Positions 22,154-34,015 of a stretch of DNA of 64,000 nucleotides are shown here, piece by piece. This stretch comes from Alnus glutinosa (Eukaryota > Streptophyta > Magnoliopsida > Fagales > Betulaceae), in NCBI RefSeq assembly GCF_958979055.1, contig NC_084886.1, forward strand, positions 12,572,654 to 12,636,653, read 5' to 3'. Position 1 is the stretch's first letter, and each line of letters opens with the position of its first letter. A program made the position numbers and the translations under genes. Below the pieces are notes generated by a model. It was not told where the DNA came from and ran no database searches. It saw only the letters and a list, made by a program, of their open reading frames with translations.

Positions 22154-22738
22154 CAGATTGAACTAACGTATGTCCTAAGTTTTTCTTTTGGTAAGCAAAT
22201 CAGAGCATATTGAGCAAAATACCAACACCATTCAATAATTTCAGAGAGAAAAACAGAGTTACCGGAGGGACAGGGACGACCGGCACCGGAGCGAGTGGTA
22301 GAGAGAGAGGGGCTGCGGGCGGCGGTCCGGGGCGAGCGGGAGAGAGAGAGGTGCTGCTAGCGGCGGTCCGGAGCGAGCGGGAGAGAGAGAGGGGCTGGGG
22401 GCGGCGGTTTCCGACGGACGGAGCAGGCAAATCAGGCGGGAGAGAGAGAGAGGGGCTGCGGGCGGCGGTCCGGAGCGAGCGGGAGAGAGAGAGGGGCTGG
22501 GGGCGGCAGTTTCCGACGGATGGAGGGGCTGGGGACGGGGACTGTACGGAGAGAATTCAGAGAGAGAGAGGGGGGGTGCGTTCACAGTTGGGGGGAAATG
22601 AAATTTTTCATTTCCCCCTAACCAGTTTTGACTCTTACTGTGATATTAAAAAAAAAAAAAGAAAAAGGATGAAAAGCTTACTTTCCACGTAAGCTGTTGT
22701 AGAATTGTTGTAACAATTGTGTACGAGTATCATTTCTC
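22154..22738 (-). repeat. Right terminal inverted repeat of the MULE
   Basis: Complement of the left TIR with the same outer tip, poly-T tract, palindrome, minisatellite (fewer units) and inner end. It is 310 bp shorter than the left copy. By analogy with MuDR it would hold the transposase promoter (inference). Confidence 0.95.
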
Positions 22739-22747
22739 CTTTGATAA
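22739..22747. repeat. Right 9-bp target-site duplication of the large MULE (CTTTGATAA)
   Basis: Exact copy of 10640-10648. Confidence 0.95.
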
Positions 22748-23182
22748 TGCATGTGGAATGAATTTCACATACATAAATCTTATACCAAATATTAATGTGT
22801 GTACCCATAACGTGGATACAAATATCATTAGCACCACACCAAAATCCGTATTTGGGGCTCTCTCTCCATAAATCTGTGAAGGAAGTGATCGAGAGCAGAT
22901 AAGAGAAGATTTTCTTCGATTATCTGGTAAGAATAAACGCACCGTTTTATACTACTGAAAAGACAAAAACACCTGAATAAGTCTTAAACCCTTTACAATC
23001 CAGAAAGGGTAAAACGGTAGTTATCGCCTCTTTGTATATAACTATAACTTCGACATGGAGCAGGGTTTCTTCTCGAGCTTTTAACGCCCCCGTCGATCGC
23101 GCCTGTATCTCTCACGGCTTCGCCTGAGAACCAACCCACTGGCCATCGTATTTGGCTCTCATTAAAGCCTCTTCACCAAGAG
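22748..23182 (+). promoter_or_regulatory. Promoter and 5' untranslated exon of the SURF6-like gene
   Basis: A TATA-like TTTGTATATAACTATAA (about 23031-23047) and an upstream TTAAACCCTT (telo-box-like, common in ribosome-biogenesis gene promoters) precede a non-coding exon ending CACCAAGAG before GTAATG (donor at 23183). The MULE end is only about 290 bp upstream of the TATA-like motif, so the element has separated the proximal promoter from whatever lay further upstream. Confidence 0.5.
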
Positions 23183-23588
23183 GTAATGTTCTCAATTGCT
23201 TTATTTTTTTTTCTGAAAATAATTGGTTTTTGAGAAATTTTTGGGGGTTTTGGATTGTAACTTTTGAATTTATCTGTTGTAAACTTTGAACCAAACATGA
23301 CTTTAAGTTCTCGTAAAAAATGGCTATCTTTCACAAAGAGTCAAAACGCTTTGTTGCTTAATCATATGTTGGATTTTTGTATGGTGTTTTTTTTTTTCTT
23401 TGGAATTTTGTGAATTATGAGACTGGTTGGTTATGGCAAAGAAATTAGGATTACTTTGCAAGAAGAAGAAAAGATGTTGCTTTGATAGGTTTAGCACGAA
23501 AATGAGAAACTGAGCGTACACACAAGTTACTTGTGTGCAAATGTTGTTTGGGCTACTGTTTGTGAATTTGATAGTAGGATATAAATCA

Positions 23589-23636
<48 letters not shown>

Positions 23637-24313
23637 AGAAGAAGAAGAAGAAGAAGAAGAAACATTCAAACTGTAATTATGTTTAAAAAATTGCAATTAT
23701 GTGAAATTGGGCAGCTTTTTTTTTTTTTTTTGTGTGTTAGATACTGGAATGGCATATGTGAGTGACTTACTGGAAGACTGTTTTGGTAAGGTTATTGGAG
23801 AAGAGATATGTTTGAATTTGCAAATTGATAAAACCCGGCGGGCGAATTTTACATCTCCAAGGGTGTGATTACAAAATGATGATCTTTGGAGGACATTCGA
23901 ATTCGAGAACTGGAAAGAAAATAGACAAAGTTTTAGTTTTTTTTTTTCCTTTCAATGAAATTGATTAAGTGGGAAATATGATGACGTGTGTTTATTCCCA
24001 AAAGCTTAAGTATTTTGAAGGGATAAAAATTTGCTGCAAGAAGAGCATCCTTTTTGTGGTTTAGCCCCTTTAACTGAACGAGGTCAATAAGCTTGTTACC
24101 TCCCTTCGTTTCCCTTTTAAAATGGTTATTAGAGGAAGGAAATGTATGCAATTTCTTTTTATTTTTTGGTAATCCGATTTACTTGCCCTCAAGTTCCCAG
24201 TTTTAAATGGATTGTAAACCGGAAAATTCAGAAATCTATGTAAATTTTGATATTATGCAATAATGGACAATCTCTCTCTTATTCATTCTTGCATCATTTC
24301 AATCACTGTGCAG

Positions 24314-25366
24314 ATGAAGAAAAAGAAGCAAAATCCTGTAACTGATTCCAAACCTGATGCTGATTTGAAGTCTATCATTCATCAGCATTCTCTGTTCTTT
24401 GACAAGTTAGTTGAGTTAATCCCTGCAAAGTTCTATTTACCCAATGATGATAAGGATAGGCCATGGTTTCAGGGCCTCAGCAAGGCCAAAAAAGCTTCGG
24501 CAAAGAAGGAATCAAGGGAGAACATTAAGAAGGCTCGAAGAGATCGTTTGGATCCAGAAAAGTCTTCCACAACAACCCTTGATTTATTAAAGCAAAGCTT
24601 GGAGAAGGAAAAATTGAATGAAAGCGGCGATGAGGAAATTGAGATTAAACCTATGCTGTCTGGCCTTGAAGGTAATGATCGGCAGGTGACGTTAGAGGAA
24701 CTTCGGCTACGGCTGCATCAAAAAATCGAACAGTCCCGAGCAATTCGGAATCCTGAAGTTTCAAACAGAGCAAAGAAGAGGAGTGGGATAGACAGCAAGA
24801 AAGGAATTCAGCAGAAGAAGCGCAAGAGAGAGTTTGTTTCTGAAGAAAAGAAACCAGCAACTAGTAGTTCTGCAGATAAAGTGGAGAAGGATATAGTAGA
24901 AGCTTCAAAGGGACTCGCATTTGGTCATGTCAAACTTGGGAATGAGGAAGAGCATGGAAAGAAGAAAAAGGCAAAACTTTCAAAGTTTAAGGAGCTTGAA
25001 AGGGCAAAGAAGTTGGAAGAAGCGAAGAAAGATCCTGGGAAAGGTGAGATTATCTCGAAGAAGCATTCGTGGAAAGCAGCAACAAATAGAGCAGCCGGGA
25101 TGAAGGTTCATGATGATCCCAGCCTGTTGAAAAGGAGCATACAAAAGGAGAAGAAGAGGCATCAGAAGAATGCTGAGAAATGGAAGGAGAGGCTGCAGAC
25201 CACAGTGAAGATGAAAGCAGAGAAACAGCAAAAGAGATCAGAAAATATATCACATAGGATTCAAGACAAGAAAATGCGGAGAATTGCAAAAAGAGAGAAA
25301 AAGCTAATGCGTCCAGGATTTGAAGGTAGAAAGGAAGGTTTTATTAATGAAGGTGCCTCCTCCTAA
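24314..25366 (+). CDS. SURF6/RRP14-family nucleolar ribosome-biogenesis protein
   Basis: 350 residues, extremely Lys/Arg/Glu-rich. The N-terminus (SIIHQHSLFFDKLVELIPAK then FYLP) is the RRP14-type N-terminal motif. TLEELRLRLHQKIEQSRAIR near residue 137, followed by basic tracts, FGHVKL, and the C-terminal block HSWKAATNRAAGMKVHDDPS then LLKRSIQKEKKRHQKNAEKW is the SURF6 core. The family works in nucleolar pre-rRNA processing and early subunit assembly (known). The Met at 24314 is chosen because CACTGTGCAG just before it is a 3' splice site that closes a leader intron from 23183; an in-frame Met at 24263 would fall inside that intron. The leader intron holds A/T runs and a GAA microsatellite (about 23634-23661). 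The coding exon is unbroken and the family match spans the whole length. Confidence 0.9.
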   Translation: MKKKKQNPVTDSKPDADLKSIIHQHSLFFDKLVELIPAKFYLPNDDKDRPWFQGLSKAKKASAKKESRENIKKARRDRLDPEKSSTTTLDLLKQSLEKEKLNESGDEEIEIKPMLSGLEGNDRQVTLEELRLRLHQKIEQSRAIRNPEVSNRAKKRSGIDSKKGIQQKKRKREFVSEEKKPATSSSADKVEKDIVEASKGLAFGHVKLGNEEEHGKKKKAKLSKFKELERAKKLEEAKKDPGKGEIISKKHSWKAATNRAAGMKVHDDPSLLKRSIQKEKKRHQKNAEKWKERLQTTVKMKAEKQQKRSENISHRIQDKKMRRIAKREKKLMRPGFEGRKEGFINEGASS

Positions 25367-27253
25367 ACTTTGTATGAGTTTCTGCCTCTTTTCTTGCCTT
25401 TTCGCCTTTGCTTTTAAATGAGTTGGCATAAATTCATGGAAATTTTTACTTTGGAGGGATTCTGCTGTATAGATCCCCCACCCTACCCCTTCCTTTCCCC
25501 TCTTCGCCTCTTTAACAAAGTAGATGAATGTTTTTGAAGAATTGAGTTTCAATTGATAGCTGCAAATGTTTATCGTTGAAGTTTTTTTAGCCTAAAGGAA
25601 GTCAACGCCTGAAAGTTGACACAAATTTAAAGTGTATTGGGTTCGTGGGGCTGGCATCACTATATCAAAGAAATTATGGTAAATCTGCATATATATATAT
25701 ATATATATATAGTTTAATTTTGTTGGCTTATCTTAGAAGTATTATTAAGAGATAAAAGGAACAACAGCGCTGACAGTTAGTTCTCCATACTCTTCTTAGG
25801 GAAAATTAAGAAAGAAAAAAGGCTATGAAGTGCTCTGGATCCATCTGAAGATTGTTTCCAAGTGGTAGAAACGCACCTCATGGATTGATCTCACGAGTGG
25901 TAGTACTGCAGTTTTTCACTTCGGTGCTAATAACTTCTTTTCTTTTCTTTTCTAAGCACACTTCGGTGCTAATAACTTGTTATTTCAATTGGTTATCTGA
26001 AGGCGTTTTTGGTGTTGCAGTCCCTGTAGTTATGCCATGTTGGTCTGTTTCTGCAGTTAACCTCGTACTGAAAAGTCTTTTTCTTCTTTTTTTTATTGAC
26101 GGGATGATATAGTAAAGTTAGTAGGAAGAGGATTTTATGCCTCTGATTTTCTAAAGCTGGCTAAGTAGTTCCTTCTAGGTAATATCATATCAAGCAACTC
26201 TTTTGTCAATGGTGCTGCACGAAAGATACTTAGGGATGCAATCAGTCGACAGACCTAATTGTTGTATTCGTTCCTTTTCCGCTTTCGGATAGAATGTGTC
26301 CGGATAAAGTTGGACCGGGATCCCAATTCCCTGTGGGCAGAAAATTTCAGGAGATCTAGTCTTATAAATGCACCCACAGTTGTGAAAAGAGATTTCAATT
26401 TCATTCCCATCCCGAAGATTCGGCTTGTTAACAACTACAAACAGAACGTACAAATACAAACGACACTACCAAGTGGATCTTTGTCACTATCAAGGGAGAG
26501 ATCTAACTGAGGATATAAATCAGTGGAAAAAAAATGTCAGTCGAACTGGCAGTAGCGGCATAATGTGCAATGTTGTGAACGTGTCAATTTGCGCTCCTGT
26601 CAATCTTGGTAGCTAAGTGTCAAAAGAGTTGAGGAGACCAAGAATGTCATAAATAATTGGTGCAATTTTCCGATTGGTGGTGAAATGTGGTTTTTGTAAG
26701 CTAATAAGAATGACTGATAAGGAATCTCCCCCAAGAAGGAGGTGCCAACAATGTAGCGCTTTGGGCTGACTTATCAGCAACCAGGGCCTCTCCCTCTCCT
26801 TTAGTAGGGTCACAAGAAGGATCCAATGTGACAAGGCAAAGAGGATGGGACACATCAGTGTTGGTAGCAATGACACCAAAAGCAGAGAAAGTGATGCGAA
26901 TGATTGCGTCAAAATTTGAGGGTGGGGGAGTCGAGATGTGATTTTTGGTGTGAGGTATTTTCAGGCTTTGAGGTGGGCTTTATCCACGTATACAAATGTG
27001 TATAGCGATTTTAGGATATATGAATACAGTTAACAACCTCTTTCGCATACCCTTTATAGTGTATATATATAAATTCACCAAAATGTCATTATTTTAGATT
27101 TGGTATAGATTATGTTTACATTGGTTTGATTGGCCTTATGAAATTAATATATTTTCAAAAAATTAAAGCAATCGACCTAAATTATTTTCAAAATCATTTT
27201 AAAAAAAGCTATAATAAAAACCCAAATAAGGCAAAAAGACTAAAATATGCCCA
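25367..27253. other. 3' flank and intergenic DNA
   Basis: Contains the 3' untranslated region of the SURF6-like gene and an (AT)n run at about 25690-25711. No gene, RNA or clear transposon recognised in the remainder. Confidence 0.6.
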
Positions 27254-27262
27254 ATACCTAAT

Positions 27263-27522
27263 GGACAGAAATTTCCTACGAACCGGTTCGTAAGAAATTT
27301 TTTACAGCCCACATATAAAAGTAACATGTGTCCCTTAAGCATGTGAGAATCACATGTTTTTTATTAATGCTATTAAAAATGCATGTGAGAAGCACATGTT
27401 ATTAAAAAAACATGTGATTCTCACATGCTTAAAGGACACATGTCACTTTTATTTAAATGAAACGTGTCACTTTCATTTGTAAAAAAATTTCTATATAACC
27501 GATTTGTAGAAAATTTATGCCC
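27263..27522. mobile_element. 260-bp MULE-type MITE
   Basis: Perfect 9-bp duplications ATACCTAAT (27254-27262 and 27523-27531). Termini GGACAGAAATTTCCTACGAA and the complement of GGGCATAAATTTTCTACAAA pair, and the interior is a hairpin of CATGTGAGAATCACATG-type inverted motifs. No coding capacity. Confidence 0.85.
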
Positions 27523-27574
27523 ATACCTAATAATATCCTAATTGGATGCCGTTAATAAAAACATAATGATTGGA

Positions 27575-27745
27575 ATATCCAAAGATATGATGTAGCTGCA
27601 GCCGCATTTTACATATGATGAAAATATCTAAAGTAATATCTGTAGCTGCAGCCACATTTTACGGATGATGAAAATATCTAAAAGTAAAAGTAATATCTGT
27701 AACTACAGTCGCATTTTTACATTTTACGGATGATAATTGCCATGT
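27575..27745. repeat. Three imperfect tandem units (~60 bp)
   Basis: Each unit contains GTAGCTGCAGCCRCATTTTAC followed by GGATGATGAAAATATCTAAA or a variant; the third unit is more diverged. Confidence 0.75.
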
Positions 27746-28379
27746 ACACCTCTACTAGCTAGAGAGGGGACGTGAGAAAGAGGTGATCATATATCTCAGT
27801 GGAAGTCACAAAGAGGACATGAACGACTCGTCCTCAAGATTGAGGAATGGGGCTAGAGTAGATCTTAGAACGGAGGCATTCCAAATGATTTTCCACATGA
27901 AAAGTTTAAGCCTTTGGTGAACTTAAAGCTTCAAAAAAAAATTCCAATCATTTGTTGTGAGTGGAGATTTCGTGTTGTAGGGTATGGATGAGGTTGTAGG
28001 CTTAAAAAACTGAGAAATTGATACGTAGTGGGAAGAGGAAGACCCTTCTATTAAGGCTTCATGTCTTAAAAAACCATATAGATCATAGTAGCTTGCTTTG
28101 CCCAAAGGGTTTTGAGCCCGGGAGAATTCTAAAATTTAGAAAGTTGTACTAGTAATCATTCATGTAGATTTTGGTAGACAAGGTTACAGATTTTATGGTT
28201 GTTCCTTTAACATCAGGCGCATCGCTTTATGTCTATATATATAGAAATCCAAAACAACATTTCATCGAAAAAAAAAAAAATAGAAATGCACAACATAACA
28301 AACGACTTAATTTAGATAGGACAAATTCATCACATAATATGTACATGATGGTAAAAGAAACCCATCTACTTCTACATTA

Positions 28380-29142
28380 TTAAACGACCCTAGAACCAGC
28401 AGTTGCAGTAGCACCACCCTTGTGCACCGGTTCACCGCCGGTTGTTGGGCCCCTGGCATAATCTCCGTCGCGGTGACCGGGGCCGTATTTGCTGCTGATT
28501 ATCCCGGCATGAAGCAACAAAACGTACAACAATTGGGTGAATGTCAGAATAATTATGAATGCCTCCACTACCTTCAGCCTCCATCCTCTGTGCCCTCCTA
28601 CGTGTATCTCCTTGCACGCCAACCTGCAAGGTTTTGTTTTAAAACAAGCAAGCATTTGGGTGATCAGTTCATATTAGCAATTGTGGACACAACGAAGACG
28701 CGCGCGCACGTGAAAAATTTACCCAAAAGCTAGCACAGTCACGGCCCATGCCACTACTGCTGTCGATCCTGCTGCGGCTAGGCTCTCGTTCCTCCAAGAT
28801 CTGATATGGTAGCCTCCCAGGAACTTTGATACTACTCCAATAACACCAGCCAATAAGGCGAACAACAAGAAGAACATTGTCGCCCCATTGCCCCCAAAAC
28901 CTGTACATTTTTTGTCACCAAAATATCAAACGGACTGAGCACCCCAAAGTAGTGCGTGTGTTGTGTTTGTGTGTGTGTGTCAAAGAGAGAGAGACAGAGA
29001 CAGAGAGAGAGAGCTTACTAGGATGGTTGGTCTGGCCATTGATAAACCTGTTAAGACACCAGCTAGCAAAACCCACCACGAGAAGGTACATGAGCAAGTT
29101 TATAAACAGCAGAGGAGCTGCTATGGTCCTTCCCACCGCCAT
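28380..29142 (-). CDS. AWPM-19/PM19-like plasma-membrane protein, three exons
   Basis: Complement of 29019-29142, 28723-28900 and 28380-28623, in phase through GT-AG introns, giving 181 residues, the usual family size. Four hydrophobic helices are visible: APLLFINLLMYLLVVGFASW, TMFFLLFALLAGVIGVVS, TAVVAWAVTVLAFG and VVEAFIIILTFTQLLYVLLL. Family signatures are NRFINGQTNHPSFGGNGAT, ACKEI-VGGHRGWRL, and HAG--SSKYGPGHRD. The family is tied to ABA, seed maturation and dehydration tolerance; rice OsPM1 is reported as an ABA importer (established knowledge, not shown here). The Gly/Thr-rich C-terminal tail is ordinary for the group. No defect seen. Confidence 0.92.
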
Positions 29143-29282
29143 CTTTCTTCCTCCTCGGAGCTCTCCGAATAACCCTCAACACCAAACAAAGCGTCTCTCT
29201 CTCTCTTAGCTAAAAGAAATCACACCCACTTCTTACAAAGTTCGTCCCTTGAAATTTTTCTGCTCTATGGTTTGGTGGCAAA

Positions 29283-29350
29283 GGTTTATATGCAAGAGAA
29301 GAGGTAACAAGTCTGGGACACGTGTAAGCCAAACCAGGTTTGCATGTGTG
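29283..29350 (-). promoter_or_regulatory. Seed/ABA-type promoter motifs of the PM19-like gene
   Basis: Upstream of the start on the minus strand: a TATA-like CATATAAACC (29283-29292), an ABRE/G-box CACGTG core (29319-29324) and an RY element CATGCA (29341-29346). ABRE plus RY is the classic ABI5/ABI3 arrangement of late-embryogenesis genes, which fits the family. Confidence 0.55.
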
Positions 29351-32300
29351 CTTTTGGTTACAGGTGGGGGGACACTTGTCAAGTTTGATCTTATCTAATG
29401 CCAGGAAGTCTTGGCTAACTCTTGGATTCCCAGATGTTGAATCCAACGGTGCATTATCCACAGAATGTCTCTAGAACGTACACCTCTCACCTCCATGGTC
29501 CACCACCCCCTTTGGCCCCACTGAACAGGCGGCGCAAATCTTGTGTGTCTGCTTGTGATGAACGTCTTTATGATCTTTTAATGATTTGCCCTTGGATTCT
29601 CTTCTCTTCTCTTCTCTTCTCTTCATTTCTTTCAAATCATGATTCATGGGAAACTATGGTTGGTTTATAGATATATATGATGTTGATAGGAATTCTGTGT
29701 TCGCTTAGGGGAAAAAAAAAAAAAGAAGAATAAATAAGTTAGAGATAGGTTTTCTACATAGTTAATAACACTGTGCAGAAGGTTTTGTCTAGAGCTCTTT
29801 TTGTGGAATGGTCCTTGCCGTTCAGTGGGCCATTGTAGACGATGTGGGCGCTTTAAGTTTTATCCTTGAAATGATTATGTCTATGGAACCTACACAAGTT
29901 TAATATAAAATAAGGGAAATAAAATTTGAAAGATTTGACTCGTTTAATTAAATAAATCAAATTAAAATTTATTTATATAATTTTATATTTATGTCCCAAC
30001 ATAATTTGAGCAAGTGACATTTAGGGTTGAAATTTTTTTACTCGATTAGCAAACTCGACACGAATTTAACAAGTTAAGATTTATGGATCTGACCCGACTG
30101 TTTATTTAAATAAATCGAATTAATGTTAAACTATATAATCCTATAGTTATGTCTCGACACGCAAATACAAAGTGTCACCTCTATTCATATATGAAGAAAA
30201 TATGCATTCCCTACCCATATATCGTTACTCTTCTTTAACAGAATCTTGGAAAAAAAAAATTGAGAATTGTTCTTCAATCTTTTGTCCAAAAATAAATTAT
30301 TTTTAATAAAAACATAGTTGTCAAACGGTCACGTAATATATATTCGTTCATAAGGAATTTATTATTTGTTCGAGCCACCAAGAATAAAGTTTTGTTGAAA
30401 ATCCTCCAATCCATTCTACTAAATTAACATCTTTCTTTAAATTATACGATTGTTGCATGCATTTTTAAAATGAATGTGATTTATTAATTTTATTAAAAAC
30501 TTAAAATTTCTTCATAGCAAAATTTCTTTTCTTTTTTTGGGTTGCTAAATTTTTAATACATAAGTGTTACGACTAACATGTCCACCAAATCCTTTCGAGG
30601 CTTGTGGCCCTTCTTTCGCCTCTCGGTTACGTCATTCTTGGTGCGCCTTGCCGAATCACATTAATTGGCAACCATTTTTCTTGGTTTTTGTGTTAATAAT
30701 ATATAGGGCCGCATCATTTATTTGATGCATTCCTTTTGAATTTTTGTTTACCTACTCTGATAAAATTAATTCGGGATTTTTTGTTGGGTTGTCCAACCCT
30801 ATGTTTTTCTTTGTTGAAGTAGTTATAAAATAAATAACAAAAAAAATGTCCACCAATTTGTTGATTCATTGTTTCTGTGAATGCTAGTGCAATTTATAAT
30901 AGCCTTCTTAGCATCACTCTCATTTTTTGTTGGGATTTGATTATTCCACTACACTATCATAAAAACTGCACAACAACCTCTCACATGAAGGTGAGCTCCA
31001 GTGTGTGGAACTCACCCTCATGTGAGGGGTTGTTGTACAGTTGTATTGGTGTTGTAAATCTAATATTTTTCTTTTTTGTTTGTCCCCCTCATTTTCCGGA
31101 CAAAATATATAATAAGAAGTTGGGTAAAAGCGTCATTTAAGGCATTGGTGGCCATGCCCAACCCATGGGCTTGTCCGTACATTGGGCTTGGGTTCATGGT
31201 GCTTGTAAAGGGTGGACGTTGGCTCGGATCAGATCCGGCTCATGTCTTTTTTTCTTTTTCTTTTTTTGAGGAAAGATTCGGCTCATGTCAATCTTAAACA
31301 TGAAGACAAAAGCAACACTCAAACTATATTCTTTCTTTTTTTTTTTCAGAATTTTTTTTTTTTTTATAAAAAAAAAAAAAGAAAGAATAAAAGAAGAAGA
31401 AGAAGAATAAAACTATATTCTATTTTATACAACACTCGATGATCCTCTCCCAAAAAAAAAAGATTATTGCTCTTTATAGAGGAATGGAGGATAATCCGGC
31501 CAATAAAAAGAGAATCTTCTTACCTCTTTTTTTTATTTTATTTTTTATAAACAAAAGATAAAGAATGCTACTTTTCTTTACTTTTGAATAAAATAATGTC
31601 TTTTATAGCCGTCCCTAATTTACTTTGAATAAAGTAAAATCTATTATTTTTGGAAGCTAGTAAAGGCCCTAGAGGGTTCGTTTGATAAAACTTTTGAAAC
31701 ATACTTTTTTTTAAAAAAAAAATATTTTGATATGACATAAAGATAAAAATAATTTTAAATATTTTATTAATATTTTATATTTGAAATTGTTTGTAAATAC
31801 TTTTATTATTATTTTCTTTGCTAAAAAGCAAAAGGTTTATCCAGAAGAAATTGATTTAGGTGCTAAAAAAAAAATTAAAAAAAAAAATTATAACATATCT
31901 CCAATCGTTTTTCATGAAAAAGAGAGTATGAAATTAGATTTAAAAAATATAGAAAATGTGTTATATCTTATCTTGAGAAATATTACATATTACCACTGTA
32001 TATTTTTATTTTGTCCTTCCAAAATTAATGTAGCTTTTAAAATTATTATTAAATTTATCTCATCCTTCCATCTAATTTATAAGATCATAACATTTGATAT
32101 CATCTAGCGAAGATAAATAGGTAAGGCTTTTTGATTGTCTTCGGTATAACATAGTGCTTTTATTTGATTACACCATTTTTTTTTTTTATTTGATTGTATT
32201 CGATATAACTATATTTTGTATTTTTTTCTTTTATTTATTTTGCCCCTTCCCTTTTTCCTTGTAATTCATTAGAAAAAAAAAATGTGAAAAAGTATTATTC

Positions 32301-32596
32301 AAGTTTGAGGTTGTTCTTTGAGTTCAACTTGACATAAACATAAACTTGTTAAGCTCACGACAACTTGATGAGCCAACAACTTTTTTTATAATAATATAAA
32401 GCACATGTCACAAAAGGGTATGCCACCCACTATTGGTGCAGGCGTACGTATCAACAATGACGGACCCTCGGCCTCCGCATCCGCATGAACATCGCATGGT
32501 CGGCCCTCAGTCCAAGTAAAAACAAAAAATAATCGCATTCCTCAATCAAAGCAACGTCTAATTAACCAAAACGGGCTCTCTTGCCGACACACTCTA
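29351..32596. other. AT-rich intergenic DNA
   Basis: Long A/T runs and short spurious open frames. The only structured item is the hairpin at 30960-31062. No gene supported. Confidence 0.6.
30960..31062. repeat. Hairpin MITE-like sequence
   Basis: ACTGCACAACAACCTCTCAC and the complement of GTGAGGGGTTGTTGTACAGT form a stem around a short GTGAGCTCCAGTG... loop. Terminal CACAACAAC motifs resemble the inner part of the large MULE's TIR. No target duplication was found. Confidence 0.55.
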
Positions 32597-32605
32597 TCTT
32601 CTAAC

Positions 32606-32788
32606 GAGTAATGATTCACTACTACTTAAATAAATAATTTTTTACTATCTTACTTATGTGACAAGGTGGTCTCTCACCTTAATTTATTTTTAAAAAATAA
32701 ATTAATTCAAAAAATAGTGGGGGACCACCTTGCCACATAGGCAAGGTGGTGAAAAGTTGTATCTTTATGTGGCAGTGAATCATTATTC
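32606..32788. mobile_element. 183-bp MULE-type MITE
   Basis: Ends GAGTAATGATTCAC and the complement of GAATAATGATTCAC pair. Flanking 9-mers TCTTCTAAC (32597-32605) and TTTTCCAAC (32789-32797) agree at 7 of 9 bases, so the duplication is old or mutated. The interior contains paired AAGGTGGTCTCTCACC and GGGGGACCACCTT arms. Confidence 0.65.
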
Positions 32789-33356
32789 TTTTCCAACCAT
32801 CTTTCTGACAAAAACTCATGGCAATTATTTCCCCAAATGTTCTCCATCCTCCCCATGGCATATGTGTAGTAGTTCAGGAATGGAGTCAGACATTTTTTAA
32901 GTGAAAAAGGACAAATAAAATTTTTATTAAAATAGGGGACAAAATATGAATAAAAAATACATTATATTTGAAGATTAAATTAATATATAAAAAATAATAA
33001 TAATAATGCATTCAATATCAACAAGAAAATAAACAACATAAAATACATAAAATAATTGTTCTTATTAAATTTTAATTCTCAACTCAAACACCTATTAAAA
33101 TGAAATCCAACGTTCTTTTAGATTTTGAAAATTATCTATGATTGTATATGTCAAATTCTCCAATTGGTTATTTAGCCTTCTAATAACCAATTTGTTTGCA
33201 AATCATCTACGATTTAATGGTGCCTACTTTCCTTTTCTCATCTTTTCACTTGGTATTGTAGCTTAATCCACGCCAATAGTAATTCATCCACTTTTGGCTA
33301 TTTCAGCTATTGGGTTTACTCATTCGGCTCCCATTTTTTTTAAGAAAAAATTATAA

Positions 33357-33940
33357 AGAACTTCACTTATAACTCATGATCTTTCATTACTTTTAAAATA
33401 AGGTATCCAAACTTTAAAAAGTGTTAACTTTGGGTATCCATCTTTCAATTTTTTTCAATTTCAACCCTCCGTTATAATTTTCCGTTAAATCCAATCAAAA
33501 TTTTCAAAATACCTCCGTGTTTTGTTTTTAAATAAAATTATAAAAAAAATTTCAAACAATCAGGCATGAGTATTTTTACAAATTGCATTAAATTCTGACA
33601 AACACCTAAATTCTTGCAAATTTTTTTTTCTAAAACAAAAGGGGATATTTTGAGAATTTTGATTGGATTTAATGAAAAATTCTAACGGAGGGTTGAAATT
33701 GAAAAAAAAAAAAATGAAAGATGGATATTAAATTCTGACAAACACCTAAATCCTTGCAATTTTATTTTTTTTTTCTAAAACAAAATGGGGTATTTTAATA
33801 ATTTTGACATGATTTAATGAAAAATTCTAACAGAATATTGAAATTAAAAAAAAAAATGAAATATGGATACCCTAAGTTGACACTTTTTAAAGTTTGAGTA
33901 CTTTATTTCAAAAGTTATGAAGGGTTATAAGTGAAGTTTT
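33357..33940. mobile_element. Foldback MITE with internal tandem duplication
   Basis: About 85 bp at each end pair (AACTTCACTTATAACTCATG with the complement of the right end), including ACTTTAAAAAGTGTTAACTT and the GGGTATCCAT motif. The segment starting TTAAATTCTGACAAACACC appears twice (about 33589 and 33728) in direct orientation. No coding sequence; the target duplication was not resolved. Confidence 0.65.
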
Positions 33941-33952
33941 CAAATATATATA

Positions 33953-33954
<2 letters not shown>

Positions 33955-34012
<58 letters not shown>
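33955..34012. repeat. (TA)n microsatellite
   Basis: About 24 consecutive TA units preceded by TATGTGTGTGTC. Confidence 0.95.

Positions 34013-34015
<3 letters not shown>

Larger units (their letters stand above)
10649..22738 (-). mobile_element. 12.1-kb Mutator-like element with host-gene fragments (Pack-MULE-like, transposase-bearing)
   Basis: Both ends read GAGAAATGATACTCGTACAC inward and stay complementary for hundreds of bases (left TIR 10649-11543, right TIR 22154-22738). Exact 9-bp duplications flank it. The strand given follows the transposase gene. Contents from the right: a SINE, a six-exon transposase gene fused to a VARICOSE/EDC4 C-terminus, glutathione peroxidase exons and AHP exons, all on the minus strand. 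From the left: unassigned exon-like segments and an intact GRF zinc-finger gene on the plus strand. Convergent genes driven from opposite TIRs recall the mudrA/mudrB layout of maize MuDR (known). That this element moves or expresses its cargo is inference. The TIR match, exact TSD and intact transposase argue for recent mobility. Confidence 0.95.

Noticed and set aside
22210..22692. 160-codon Arg/Gly-rich frame
   Set aside because: Right TIR minisatellite, same reasoning as the left TIR.
26190..26912. Short frames suggesting a gene downstream of the SURF6-like gene
   Set aside because: No family motif, no consistent splice signals, and both strands similarly open.
31781..32107. 108-codon open frame
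   Set aside because: Lys/Asn/Ile-rich AT-driven translation without domain or splice context.
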